From Romboutsia lituseburensis DSM 797 (GTDB lineage: Bacteria > Bacillota > Clostridia > Peptostreptococcales > Peptostreptococcaceae), in NCBI RefSeq assembly GCF_900103615.1, contig NZ_FNGW01000015.1, forward strand, positions 1-34,686: DNA of 34,686 bases, written 5' to 3'. Within the stretch, counting starts at the first letter, position 1. Each line of letters starts with the position of its first letter. The translations under genes and the position numbers were made by a program. The notes under the pieces were generated by a model. That model did no database searches. It saw only the letters and a program-made list of their open reading frames with translations, and was not told the origin of the DNA. Positions 1 to 9,509 of the stretch are shown here, in pieces.

Positions 1-18
1 TTTCTATAAATTAACCTA

Positions 19-38
19 CTGTTTAATTTTCAAAGTTC
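19..38 (-). promoter_or_regulatory. Stable-RNA operon leader (boxA-like) at window edge
   Basis: Read on the minus strand this is GAACTTTGAAAATTAAACAG. It resembles the CTTTGAAAA-type sequences found in rRNA operon leaders and spacers of Firmicutes. It lies just downstream of two tandem promoters facing the left edge. No mature rRNA sequence is inside the window, so the rRNA operon itself is inferred. Confidence 0.45.
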
Positions 39-57
39 ATTTTCTAACAACTTCTTT

Positions 58-86
58 AGTTTAACAAATCATTCAAGCTTTGTCAA
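58..86 (-). promoter_or_regulatory. Proximal (P2) promoter of a leftward stable-RNA operon
   Basis: On the minus strand a consensus -35 TTGACA (86-81) is followed after exactly 17 bases by TAAACT (63-58). It lies downstream of a second similar promoter. Tandem strong vegetative promoters are typical of rRNA operons, and in C. difficile relatives an rRNA operon follows the sigB end of this block. The transcript would leave the window at position 1. Confidence 0.6.
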
Positions 87-142
87 CATTTTTCTACAAG
101 TTGTTTTTTATTTCGTTATCCTTTTTCTTAAGGACAAGTAAT

Positions 143-171
143 AATATACTATATAATTAACAGTAGGTCAA
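143..171 (-). promoter_or_regulatory. Distal (P1) promoter of a leftward stable-RNA operon
   Basis: On the minus strand TTGACC (171-166), a 17-base spacer and TATATT (148-143) form a strong sigma-A-type promoter just downstream of the sigB stop codon. With the promoter at 58-86 it forms a tandem pair about 85 bases apart. The 188 bases left of sigB hold these promoters and a leader and no coding sequence. Confidence 0.6.
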
Positions 172-188
172 TAGTTTTTATTAATTTT

Positions 189-965
189 TTATAAGTTTTT
201 TTCGTATTCTTTTCTAAGCTTCTCTACAATCTTTCTTTCTAGCCTTGAAACAGTCATTTGAGATATGTCTAATTCCTTTGCTATCGCCGATTGTGTTTTA
301 TCTAAGAAGAATCTATCTTTAAATATTTTAACTTCTAATTCATTTAAATTTTCAATAAACTTATTTACAAAATCCATTTGCTCTATATTACCAAAGCTAC
401 TTTCCTCTTTACCAATTTTGTCTATAAGTGTTATATCTTTGTCTTCTGAATCATCATTATTAGATGAATCTAAAGAAATAGGTTGATAACCGTATGATGC
501 TTCCATAGCCTCTAATACATCTTCTTCTGTACATCCTATATAATTTGCAATATCTTTTACTTTTGGGTGTTTTTTATTTTTTTGTTCTAATATAACTTTC
601 GCTTCGCTTATCTTTTTACTTAACTCTTGGATACGTCTTGGCACTCTAAGTGTCCATACCTTGTCTCTAAAGTATTTTTTTATTTCACCTATTATAGTAG
701 GAGTTGCAAAACTAGAAAATTCATATCCTTTTTCTATATCGTATCTATCTATTGCATATATTAATGCTAACGAAGCTACCTGATATATATCATCAAACTC
801 TACACCTTTATTTATATACTTCTTTGCTAGCAAGTTTACTAAATACAGATGCCTTTCTATAAGAATATCTCTGATATCTTTATTGCTCTTATCACTACTG
901 TATAGTCTGAACAATTCCTTTGTATCTATATCTAGGTAATTAGTAGCATTAGCTACATTCTTCAT
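189..965 (-). CDS. sigB: RNA polymerase sigma factor, SigB/SigF type
   Basis: 258-residue sigma-70 family factor that would direct RNA polymerase to a stress regulon when released from its anti-sigma factor. Region 2 spans about residues 30-100 (core binding and -10 recognition, including FSSFATPTIIGEIKKYFRD), region 3 about 110-160, and region 4 with a helix-turn-helix about 215-255 (QSAIAKELDISQMTVSRLE). The ATG overlaps the rsbW stop codon as TAATG, implying translational coupling. The arrangement rsbV-rsbW-sigB matches the general-stress module of C. difficile. The alternative, sporulation sigma F with SpoIIAA/AB, has the same layout but normally lies elsewhere in these genomes, so sigB is preferred. 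Confidence 0.85.
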   Translation of the reverse strand: MKNVANATNYLDIDTKELFRLYSSDKSNKDIRDILIERHLYLVNLLAKKYINKGVEFDDIYQVASLALIYAIDRYDIEKGYEFSSFATPTIIGEIKKYFRDKVWTLRVPRRIQELSKKISEAKVILEQKNKKHPKVKDIANYIGCTEEDVLEAMEASYGYQPISLDSSNNDDSEDKDITLIDKIGKEESSFGNIEQMDFVNKFIENLNELEVKIFKDRFFLDKTQSAIAKELDISQMTVSRLERKIVEKLRKEYEKNL

Positions 966-1372
966 TAATTATCAACTCCTAAATATTTAGTCATTTTTAT
1001 TGTTGTCCCTTGATTTTCTATAGACTCAATAGAAACATCATCCATTAGTGTTTGTATTATAAATAATCCTAATCCATTCTCTTTTGGGTTTTCTAAATCT
1101 GGTTGTGGAATATTTTCGATATTATATCCCTCTCCCTTATCAGATATCTCTATAGTCAATCCATTTTCTAGCATTGTATACGTTATATAGAAAATATCAT
1201 CATTACTATGCTTTATAGCATTAGTACATGCCTCTGATACTGCTACCTTCATATCTTCTATATCGTCTATTGAAAAACCTATTTTATTTGCTATACCTGA
1301 AGTTGTTAATCTTATAATTCCTACATATTCAGGATTTGAAGTTATTTCCATTTTAATTGTTTCACAAGTCAA
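965..1372 (-). CDS. rsbW: Anti-sigma factor and serine protein kinase RsbW
   Basis: 135-residue GHKL-fold ATPase that binds and silences the sigma factor and phosphorylates RsbV on serine. The N box is visible at SEACTNAIKHSN (about residues 46-57), the G1 box at DKGEGYN (about 78-84) and the G2 box at NGLGLFII (about 99-106). Translation probably starts at TTG 1372, since a GGAGGG sits 7 bases upstream and overlaps the end of rsbV. It lies between rsbV and sigB with 3 bases and a 1-base overlap respectively, so the three proteins are probably made in fixed ratio. Homology to SpoIIAB is equally strong at family level; context favours RsbW. Confidence 0.85.
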   Translation of the reverse strand: MTCETIKMEITSNPEYVGIIRLTTSGIANKIGFSIDDIEDMKVAVSEACTNAIKHSNDDIFYITYTMLENGLTIEISDKGEGYNIENIPQPDLENPKENGLGLFIIQTLMDDVSIESIENQGTTIKMTKYLGVDN

Positions 1373-1375
1373 AGC

Positions 1376-1693
1376 CTATCCCTCCACTTTAAATATTTTA
1401 TCTAGACCTGTTATAGTAAAAATTTTCCTAACATTGCTCTTAGGATTTAATATGTATATTTCTTTGTCTTCTATTTTTAATTTTTTAAGAACTCCTATCA
1501 TTACACCTAATCCCGTAGAATCTATGTAATCTAAGTTAGTAAGATTAATTTTCATATCAACTATCTCTTCTTCTGCTAACTTATGTAAGTGTTCTTTTAA
1601 TTTATCTGCTGTAGAAACATCTAACTCTCCTTCTAAAGCAATATCCCAAAAATTATTTTGACTATCTAACTTAGAATTTATATTTATTGACAT
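1376..1693 (-). CDS. rsbV: Anti-anti-sigma factor RsbV (STAS domain)
   Basis: 105-residue single STAS-domain protein. When unphosphorylated it binds RsbW and frees the sigma factor. The conserved phosphorylation loop is visible as DYIDSTGLGVMIG near residues 55-67, where the serine after Asp is the RsbW target in this family. A good ribosome binding site (GGAGG) precedes the ATG. It is the first gene of the partner-switching module and lies 24 bases after the DUF948-like gene, so it may be read together with it. No phosphatase such as RsbU or RsbP is present in the window; the activating input must be elsewhere. Confidence 0.87.
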   Translation of the reverse strand: MSININSKLDSQNNFWDIALEGELDVSTADKLKEHLHKLAEEEIVDMKINLTNLDYIDSTGLGVMIGVLKKLKIEDKEIYILNPKSNVRKIFTITGLDKIFKVEG

Positions 1694-1717
1694 TTATAAG
1701 CCTCCTCGTAGTATCCT

Positions 1718-1975
1718 TTATCTTTTGAAAAATTTAAATACTTTAGTTATACTTGTAATTTTAGTTACAACATCCGTAATTTCTTCTGTGTTTCTTGTAA
1801 TAGATGCAACATTTTCTATAGTGTCATGAATATGCCTTTCATTGTAATCTATTATTTTATAAGCTTTCTCTACTACTTTTGTAGTGCTATTTAATAATCT
1901 ACCTATGTATATAGCTACAATTAATGCTGATGCACCTATTAAAACAGCCCCTATTTGCCATCCCATTGCATCCAT
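1718..1975 (-). CDS. Small DUF948-like membrane protein
   Basis: 85 residues with one N-terminal membrane segment (about residues 6-26, QIGAVLIGASALIVAIYIG), then a polar helical region rich in Thr, Ile and Glu likely to form a coiled coil. The layout resembles DUF948 proteins, which often accompany YtxH-like proteins in Firmicutes, where the pair is associated with stress responses. Function is unknown. The ATG overlaps the preceding ytxH-like stop (TAATG), so the two are translationally coupled. Placement directly before rsbV suggests, by inference only, membership in a stress operon. Confidence 0.6.
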   Translation of the reverse strand: MDAMGWQIGAVLIGASALIVAIYIGRLLNSTTKVVEKAYKIIDYNERHIHDTIENVASITRNTEEITDVVTKITSITKVFKFFKR

Positions 1976-2259
1976 TAATTAGTATCTCCTTCATCTTCAA
2001 AAGTTCTACTTATAACTATTTCATCTTCACATATATTTATATTATCATCTATAAAATTATCATCTATGATAGTATTTATCTTTTCTTTAACTCCATCAAA
2101 TGTTTCTTGTAAAACTTCTCTTGGATTATCTTTTACATCTTCTATCTTTTCCTTAGCATCTTTTCTTAATTCAGAACCTTTTTTTGGTGCAAAGAATAGA
2201 CCTGCTATAAATCCTAAGAATGCTCCTAATAATAAATATTTCCCTTTTCTGCTACTCAT
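1975..2259 (-). CDS. YtxH-like small membrane protein
   Basis: 94 residues. A short basic N-terminus (MSSRKGKY) leads to a Gly-rich membrane segment (LLLGAFLGFIAGLFFAP, about residues 9-25), followed by the KKGSELRKD motif typical of YtxH/general-stress proteins and a charged tail ending in acidic residues. Family members are small envelope proteins of unknown biochemical role, several under sigma-B control. It starts a cluster that continues through DUF948-like, rsbV, rsbW and sigB. A terminator separates it from gyrA, so it likely has its own promoter in the 2260-2300 gap, which I could not define confidently. Confidence 0.72.
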   Translation of the reverse strand: MSSRKGKYLLLGAFLGFIAGLFFAPKKGSELRKDAKEKIEDVKDNPREVLQETFDGVKEKINTIIDDNFIDDNINICEDEIVISRTFEDEGDTN

Positions 2260-2297
2260 AATCTAAACTCCTTTCGTACTTTAGGTACTAAATTATG

Positions 2298-2324
2298 GAA
2301 AAAGAATAGGATAAAATCCTATTC
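2298..2324 (-). terminator. Intrinsic terminator of the gyrase operon
   Basis: On the minus strand GAATAGGA / TCCTATTC forms an 8-bp stem with a 5-base loop (arms 2317-2324 and 2304-2311), followed by CTTTTTCC. The gyrA stop codon TAG (2321-2319) lies inside the stem, so the terminator abuts the coding sequence. Confidence 0.75.
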
Positions 2325-4745
2325 TTCTTCTATATTTATTTTAGCAATAGAAACAACATTAACTTCGTCGTTAGTTTTCATTAACTTAACTCCGCTTGTT
2401 ACTCTTCCAAATAATGATATTTCATTAACTCTTAGTCTTATAAGAACTCCATCTGAGTTTATTATCATCATTTCATCATCTTCATTTACCATTTCAGCAC
2501 CTACAAGCTCTCCTGTTTTTTCAGAGATGTTATAAGTTTTTATACCTTTACCGGCTCTAATTTGTATTCTATACTCGTCTATATCTGTTCTCTTACCAAA
2601 TCCATTTTCACTTACCACTAATAAGTCTGTACCTTCATCACATAAGCTTACAGAAACTACTTTATCATCTTTAGCTAATGTTATACCTTTTACTCCCATA
2701 GCAGTTCTACCCATATGTCTTATATCATTTTCATCAAACTTAATAGACATACCGCCTTTAGTTACTAGAAGTACTTCTTTCTCTCCATTTGTTAACTTAA
2801 CGCCTATAAGTTCATCGTCTTCTCTTAGCCCTATAGCTATAAGCCCCGATTTATTTATATTTCTAAACTCTTCACGCTTAGTTTTCTTAACTATACCGTT
2901 TTTAGTTGCTAATAATAAATATTCATTTTCACGAGCTTCATCTATTGCTATTAGAGTTGCTATTTTTTCATTAGGTCCTAATTGAAGTAAGTTTACTATA
3001 GCTGTTCCCTTAGCTTGTCTCTTTCCTTCAGGTATTTCATAAGCATTTAATCTAAATACTCTACCTTTGTTTGTAAAGAACAATAATCTACTGTGAGTCG
3101 TTGTTGTTACGAGATGTTTTACGAAGTCTTCTTCTCTTGTTGTAAGAGCAGATATACCTCTTCCACCCCTATTTTGACTCTTATAAGTATCCGCTGGAAC
3201 TCTCTTTATGTATCCAAAATGAGTAAGAGTTATAGCTATTTCTTCCTCTTCGATAAGATCTTTTACATCTATCTCACCTTCAGCATGTCTTATTTCTGTT
3301 CTTCTTTCATCAGCATGATTTTCTTTTATTATTAACATTTCTTGTTTTATTACATTAAGAAGTAATCTTTCATTTGCTAATATTTCTTTTAATCTATTTA
3401 TTTTCTTTATAAGCTCTTCATATTCAGCTTCTATCTTATCTCTTTCTAATCCAGTAAGTCTTTGAAGTCTCATATCTAAGATTGCTTGAGCTTGAACTTC
3501 ACTCAATCCAAACTTTTCCATAAGTCCTGCCTTAGCTTCTTGAGTAGTCTTAGATGCTCTTATTAAACTTATTACTGCATCTATATTATCTAACGCTATT
3601 CTTAATCCTTCTAATATATGAGCTCTTGCTTCTGCTTTATTTAATTCAAACTTAGTTCTTCTAGTTACAACATCTTTTTGATGTTTTACATAGTAATACA
3701 GCATTTGTTTAAGATTTAATACTCTTGGTTGTCCATCAACTAAACAAAGCATTATTATACTAAATGTGTCTTCCATCTGAGAATGTTTATAAAGATTATT
3801 TAATACTATATTAGCATTAACATCTCTCTTAAGTTCTATAACAATTCTCATACCATTTCTGTTACTCTCATCTCTTAGATCTGAGATTCCTTCAATTTTC
3901 TTATCTTTAACTAAGTCAGCTATTTTTTCAACTAATCTAGCCTTATTTACTTGATATGGTATCTCTGTAACAATTATTTGCTGTTTTCCTTTAGGAAGCT
4001 CTTCTATATATGCTCTTGCTCTAACTTTAACTTTACCTCTACCAGTTCTATATGCATTTGCTATATTTTCCTTACCCATTATTATTGCAGATGTTGGGAA
4101 GTCTGGTCCTGTTATATATTGCATTAAATCTTCTACTGTACAATCTTCATTATCAATTAAATATATTGCCGCATCTATAACTTCAGCTAAGTTATGAGGT
4201 GGTATACTAGTTGCCATACCAACAGCTATACCATTAGATCCATTTACTAAAAGGTTTGGATATCTTGATGGTAGTACAGATGGCTCCTTTAATGATTCAT
4301 CGAAGTTTGGTATAAAGTCTACTGTCTCTTTCTCTATATCTCTTAATAATTCAAGAGATAATTTACTCATTTTTGCTTCTGTGTAACGCATTGCGGCTGG
4401 TGAGTCACCATCTACAGAACCAAAGTTACCATGCCCATCAACTAAAAGTCCTCTAGTTGAGAAATCTTGAGCCATTCTTACCATTGCAAAATAAACAGCA
4501 GTGTCTCCATGTGGGTGGTATTTCCCCAGAACGTCCCCAACTATACGGGCAGACTTTCTATAAGGTTTATCAGGAGTTAAATTTAATTCACTCATTGAAT
4601 ATAATATTCTTCTATGAACTGGTTTAAGACCGTCTCTAACATCAGGAAGAGCACGACCAGCTATAACGCTCATCGCATAATCCATATACGATTTTTTCAT
4701 TTCATCCGCTATCTCTAAAGGGAGTATTCTATTATTTTCTTCCAT
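2319..4745 (-). CDS. gyrA: DNA gyrase subunit A
   Basis: 808-residue breakage-reunion subunit of the A2B2 gyrase that introduces negative supercoils ahead of the fork. The winged-helix region contains [10 protein letters not shown] (residues 77-86) and the catalytic tyrosine Y121 in AAMRYTEA. The C-terminal half (about 500-800) shows repeated beta-pinwheel units, including the GyrA-box-like QNRGGRGI. In the quinolone-resistance region residue 82 is Thr, the wild-type state in C. difficile, and the residue at the E. coli Asp87 position is Phe86. The gene lies 18 bases after gyrB with a ribosome binding site in the gap, and ends in its own terminator. Confidence 0.97.
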   Translation of the reverse strand: MEENNRILPLEIADEMKKSYMDYAMSVIAGRALPDVRDGLKPVHRRILYSMSELNLTPDKPYRKSARIVGDVLGKYHPHGDTAVYFAMVRMAQDFSTRGLLVDGHGNFGSVDGDSPAAMRYTEAKMSKLSLELLRDIEKETVDFIPNFDESLKEPSVLPSRYPNLLVNGSNGIAVGMATSIPPHNLAEVIDAAIYLIDNEDCTVEDLMQYITGPDFPTSAIIMGKENIANAYRTGRGKVKVRARAYIEELPKGKQQIIVTEIPYQVNKARLVEKIADLVKDKKIEGISDLRDESNRNGMRIVIELKRDVNANIVLNNLYKHSQMEDTFSIIMLCLVDGQPRVLNLKQMLYYYVKHQKDVVTRRTKFELNKAEARAHILEGLRIALDNIDAVISLIRASKTTQEAKAGLMEKFGLSEVQAQAILDMRLQRLTGLERDKIEAEYEELIKKINRLKEILANERLLLNVIKQEMLIIKENHADERRTEIRHAEGEIDVKDLIEEEEIAITLTHFGYIKRVPADTYKSQNRGGRGISALTTREEDFVKHLVTTTTHSRLLFFTNKGRVFRLNAYEIPEGKRQAKGTAIVNLLQLGPNEKIATLIAIDEARENEYLLLATKNGIVKKTKREEFRNINKSGLIAIGLREDDELIGVKLTNGEKEVLLVTKGGMSIKFDENDIRHMGRTAMGVKGITLAKDDKVVSVSLCDEGTDLLVVSENGFGKRTDIDEYRIQIRAGKGIKTYNISEKTGELVGAEMVNEDDEMMIINSDGVLIRLRVNEISLFGRVTSGVKLMKTNDEVNVVSIAKINIEEE

Positions 4746-4763
4746 TTATACTCATCCCCTTTC

Positions 4764-6665
<1,902 letters not shown>

Positions 6666-7781
6666 CTAGTTCCCTCCATTCTCTATGTTTATAACATGTC
6701 CACTTTCTATATTGAAAATAGTCGTGTTACTTTTATCAAATATATTTTTATGTGCAATTTCAGCTGTTGTAATAAACATCTGAACTACATTTAAATTGTC
6801 TACCAAAAGCTTTTGTCTCGTTTCATCTAACTCACTAAAAACATCGTCTAATATTAATATTGGATACTCTCCAACTTCATTATTTATCAGCTCTATCTCC
6901 GATAATTTTAATGAAATTGAAGCTGTTCTTTGTTGTCCTTGAGATCCATACAATCTCACATCTAATCCATTTATATAGATATTTAGGTCATCTTTATGTA
7001 ATCCATATCTTGTAGTTCTTGTTTCGATATCATGTTCTCTGTTAGACATTAGCTTTTCTATAAATTTGTTGTAAACTGTTGAAGTTGTATCTTCATCACA
7101 TATATTTAGTTGATTTTTATATGTAATTGATAATTCCTCAATTCCTCCAGTTAACTTTTCATGTAAATTTTTTGATATATTTGCGATTTTTTTTATAAAA
7201 TCTCTTCTAAGTATATATATATAACTCCCATATTTAGCTAGGCTTTCATCATAAACATCAAGCAATGCACTATCTACATTTTTACTCTTAAGAAGCTGAT
7301 TCCTTTGAAATAAAATTTTATTATAATTAGTTAGATAATTATAGTATTTAGGCATAATTTGACTGATTTCCTTGTCTATAAATGACCTACGCTCTTTAGG
7401 ACCTTCTTTAACTAGCCTTAAGTCTTCTGGCGAAAAAATTACAACGTTTATATTTCCAAGCAGTTCATAGATTTTTTGTATGTGAATTTTATTTACTTTT
7501 ATACCTTTTTTATTCTTGCCAATAGCTACTTCAATTAGACCATTTGTATGCTCTTTCGAAAAATTACCTCCAACATAAAGATTCTCAGTTTCAAATTTTA
7601 CAATCTCCTTATCTTTGCTAGTTCTAAATGATTTTCCAAAAGATAGCATATATATAGATTCTACTATATTCGTCTTTCCTTGGCCATTTTTTCCTACAAG
7701 AAGATTAACTTTTTTGTTGAATTCTAGATATAAATTGTCATAGTTCCTAAAATTCACTAATTGCAAACTATTTAGTCGCAT
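6666..7781 (-). CDS. recF: DNA replication and repair protein RecF
   Basis: 371-residue SMC-like ATPase that helps load RecA at gaps through the RecFOR pathway. Walker A is visible as GKNGQGKTNIVES (about residues 30-42), the ABC signature region as YGSQGQQRTASISLKL (about 278-293) and Walker B as PILILDDVFSELDE (about 307-320). The N-terminus MRLNSLQLVNFRNY is standard for the family. It follows yaaA by 15 bases and is contiguous with gyrB, the usual order dnaA-dnaN-yaaA-recF-gyrB-gyrA. Confidence 0.96.
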   Translation of the reverse strand: MRLNSLQLVNFRNYDNLYLEFNKKVNLLVGKNGQGKTNIVESIYMLSFGKSFRTSKDKEIVKFETENLYVGGNFSKEHTNGLIEVAIGKNKKGIKVNKIHIQKIYELLGNINVVIFSPEDLRLVKEGPKERRSFIDKEISQIMPKYYNYLTNYNKILFQRNQLLKSKNVDSALLDVYDESLAKYGSYIYILRRDFIKKIANISKNLHEKLTGGIEELSITYKNQLNICDEDTTSTVYNKFIEKLMSNREHDIETRTTRYGLHKDDLNIYINGLDVRLYGSQGQQRTASISLKLSEIELINNEVGEYPILILDDVFSELDETRQKLLVDNLNVVQMFITTAEIAHKNIFDKSNTTIFNIESGHVINIENGGN

Positions 7782-7796
7782 AAAAGGCTCTCCTTT

Positions 7797-8003
7797 TTAC
7801 ACTACTTTTATTTTATTTCCTTCAACTTCTACGATATCTTGAGGTCTTAATTTTTTACCTCTTCTAGTTTCAACTTCTCCATTAACCTTTACTAAACCTT
7901 CTAATATTAAAAACTTAGCATGTCCTCCTGTCGAAGCTAAATCTGCTAACTTTAGAAATTGATCTAATTTTATATATTCTGAATCTATAGTTATTTCAAT
8001 CAT
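7797..8003 (-). CDS. yaaA: S4-domain RNA-binding protein YaaA
   Basis: 68-residue single S4 domain with the family signature LDQFLKLADLASTGGHAKFLI and VKVNGEVETRRGKKLRPQD. In Bacillus the YaaA/RlbA-type protein from the same position contributes to ribosome assembly; the exact target here is unknown. A good ribosome binding site (GGAGG) precedes the ATG. A TATAAT on the minus strand (8065-8060) about 57 bases upstream could be a promoter -10, with no convincing -35, and a terminator follows dnaN, so this gene may start a separate recF-gyrB-gyrA transcript. Confidence 0.88.
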   Translation of the reverse strand: MIEITIDSEYIKLDQFLKLADLASTGGHAKFLILEGLVKVNGEVETRRGKKLRPQDIVEVEGNKIKVV

Positions 8004-8101
8004 TTTTATCCTCCTAATTTGATAGTTTTAGCTATATTTTAACTAATCACTAAAAATATATTATATCATAAACGCCTTATAATTACATGTATTAAAAGAA
8101 A

Positions 8102-8148
8102 AGAGAGTGCTTTAAGATGATTTAACAATCATTTTTTTGACACTCCCT
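8102..8148 (-). terminator. Terminator after dnaN
   Basis: Nested hairpin on the minus strand. The outer arms are AGGGAGTG (8148-8141) and CACTCTCT (8109-8102) with one G-U pair; the inner stem is ATGATT / AATCAT (8117-8122 with 8127-8132). A T-rich run (TTTTCTTTT) follows. It separates dnaA-dnaN from yaaA-recF-gyrBA. Confidence 0.65.
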
Positions 8149-8161
8149 TTGTCTGTAATAA

Positions 8162-9268
8162 TTATATATTTGATGATATTCTTACTGGAAGTAATAAGTA
8201 TGTATACTTAACTCCATCCACCGGTTTTATTATGCAAGGATTTACATTTGTTGTAAATTCTATAAATATTTCTTCACTATCGATATTTTTTAACCCCTCT
8301 AAGAAATATCTAGAGTTAAATGCAATATCTAAGTAATCTCCTTCTAATTCTAAAGAAACTTCTTCATAAACATTTCCTTTGTCTGTATTAGAAGTTATAG
8401 CCATAGCATTATCTCTAATTGATAGTTTGATTAAGTTATTTTTTTCTGATTGAGATAGTAAAGATGCTCTTTCTATACTATTTAACAATTCTTTTGTATT
8501 TAATTTAACTCTTGAATTGTGCTCTCTCGGCAATAATTTTTTATAATCTATAAATTCACCTTCTAAAAGTCTTGTTATTATTTTAGTGTCATTAATTATA
8601 AATATTGCATTTTTTTCATCAAATCCAACTTTTACATCTTCTTCTGATGATAATAAGCTATTTACATCAGTTAGAGCTTTACCTGGTATTATAACTTTTG
8701 CATTATTTATCATATTATCAACTTGGCAACTTCTTACTGCAAGTCTATATCCATCTATTGCTACTAAGCTTATATCACCATCTACTATTTCTAAAAGTTC
8801 ACCCATTAATACAGGTTTTGTTTGATCTTGAGATATAGCAAATACAGTTTGCTTTATCATATTTTTTAATAAATCTTGAGGAATATTGTATAAATCCTCT
8901 TTATTTACTTCTGGTAATTTAGGAAACTCTTTTGCTGAATCTCCTTTTATTTTAAATCTCGAGTTTACACAATTTATATAAACATTATTTTCATCATCAG
9001 TTTCTATTTCTACAAATGAATCAGGTAACTTTCTAATAATATCCCCAAAAAGTCTAGCATTTACTACTATTTCTCCTTCTTGAATTACCTCTGCTTGTGT
9101 ATAAGTTTCTATTCCTATTTCTAAATCATATCCAGTTAATGTTAATTGATCACCTTTTGCTGATAATAAAATACCTTTTAAAAGCTCTAAAGTAGTTTTT
9201 CCATTAATAGCTTTTTGAGAAATACCTATTTTATTAGCTAAAAGTTTTTGATTACAAATTATTTTCAA
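8162..9268 (-). CDS. dnaN: DNA polymerase III sliding clamp (beta subunit)
   Basis: 368-residue processivity clamp, normal length for the family, built from three similar domains of about 120 residues (1-125, 128-245, 246-368) that dimerise into a ring around DNA. The C-terminus YLLLPVRISSNI is characteristic, with a final extension after the usual PVR. Translation starts at TTG 9268, giving MKIICNQKLL, with AGGAGG nine bases upstream. The nine spacer bases are exactly a consensus DnaA box. It is downstream of dnaA across a 241-base gap that carries origin elements. Confidence 0.96.
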   Translation of the reverse strand: MKIICNQKLLANKIGISQKAINGKTTLELLKGILLSAKGDQLTLTGYDLEIGIETYTQAEVIQEGEIVVNARLFGDIIRKLPDSFVEIETDDENNVYINCVNSRFKIKGDSAKEFPKLPEVNKEDLYNIPQDLLKNMIKQTVFAISQDQTKPVLMGELLEIVDGDISLVAIDGYRLAVRSCQVDNMINNAKVIIPGKALTDVNSLLSSEEDVKVGFDEKNAIFIINDTKIITRLLEGEFIDYKKLLPREHNSRVKLNTKELLNSIERASLLSQSEKNNLIKLSIRDNAMAITSNTDKGNVYEEVSLELEGDYLDIAFNSRYFLEGLKNIDSEEIFIEFTTNVNPCIIKPVDGVKYTYLLLPVRISSNI

Positions 9269-9277
9269 TGTGGATAA
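9269..9277 (-). promoter_or_regulatory. Consensus DnaA box between the dnaN ribosome binding site and start codon
   Basis: Minus-strand TTATCCACA, a perfect DnaA box, fills the entire spacer between AGGAGG and the TTG start of dnaN. It is part of the dnaN-proximal origin segment. Confidence 0.85.
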
Positions 9278-9378
9278 CCTCCTCGCGACATATATATAAA
9301 AAAATAATAAAAAATATTAGTAGTAATAGTAGTAGGTGTTGTTGATAATGTGAATAACCATCTCAAACGTAATAGCAC

Positions 9379-9417
9379 CAAAGATATCAACATGTTTATA
9401 AGTTGTTGATATCTTTG
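9379..9417. repeat. Perfect 14-bp inverted repeat in oriC
   Basis: Arms CAAAGATATCAACA (9379-9392) and TGTTGATATCTTTG (9404-9417) are exact reverse complements with an 11-base loop. Neither strand has a convincing U-run directly after the arm, so it is not a standard terminator. Each arm contains a partial DnaA box (TATCAACA). It lies between dnaA and the unwinding tract. Confidence 0.85.
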
Positions 9418-9509
9418 TTAGTTTAAAAAGGATATTTTGTTAATATTTTTTAGACAAAAAAATACACACACCTCTATTAACACCATATCCACAGACAATT
9501 GTTTATAAA

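Larger units (their letters stand above)
9269..9509. other. oriC: oriC segment 2: DnaA boxes, DnaA-trio and unwinding tract
   Basis: The dnaA-dnaN gap reads, from dnaA to dnaN: a DnaA-like box ATATCCACA (9485-9493, plus); a 14-bp inverted repeat (9379-9417); two abutting boxes on the minus strand, TTATTCACA (9357-9349) and TTATCAACA (9348-9340); six DnaA-trio triplets (9335-9318, read as TAG TAG TAA TAG TAG TAG on the plus strand); an AT-only tract of about 28 bases (9290-9317); and the perfect box at 9277-9269. Box, then CTA-type triplets, then AT tract is the basal unwinding arrangement known from the Bacillus subtilis origin. Strand opening is therefore predicted here. Confidence 0.88.

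Noticed and set aside
1343-1358. Second parS-like sequence TGTTTCACAAGTCAAA near the rsbW start
   Set aside because: Only the left half matches (11 of 16); it lies within coding sequence and is probably chance.
2100-2115. parS-like sequence TGTTTCTTGTAAAACT within the ytxH-like gene
   Set aside because: 12 of 16 matches with central mismatches; expected by chance in AT-rich DNA.
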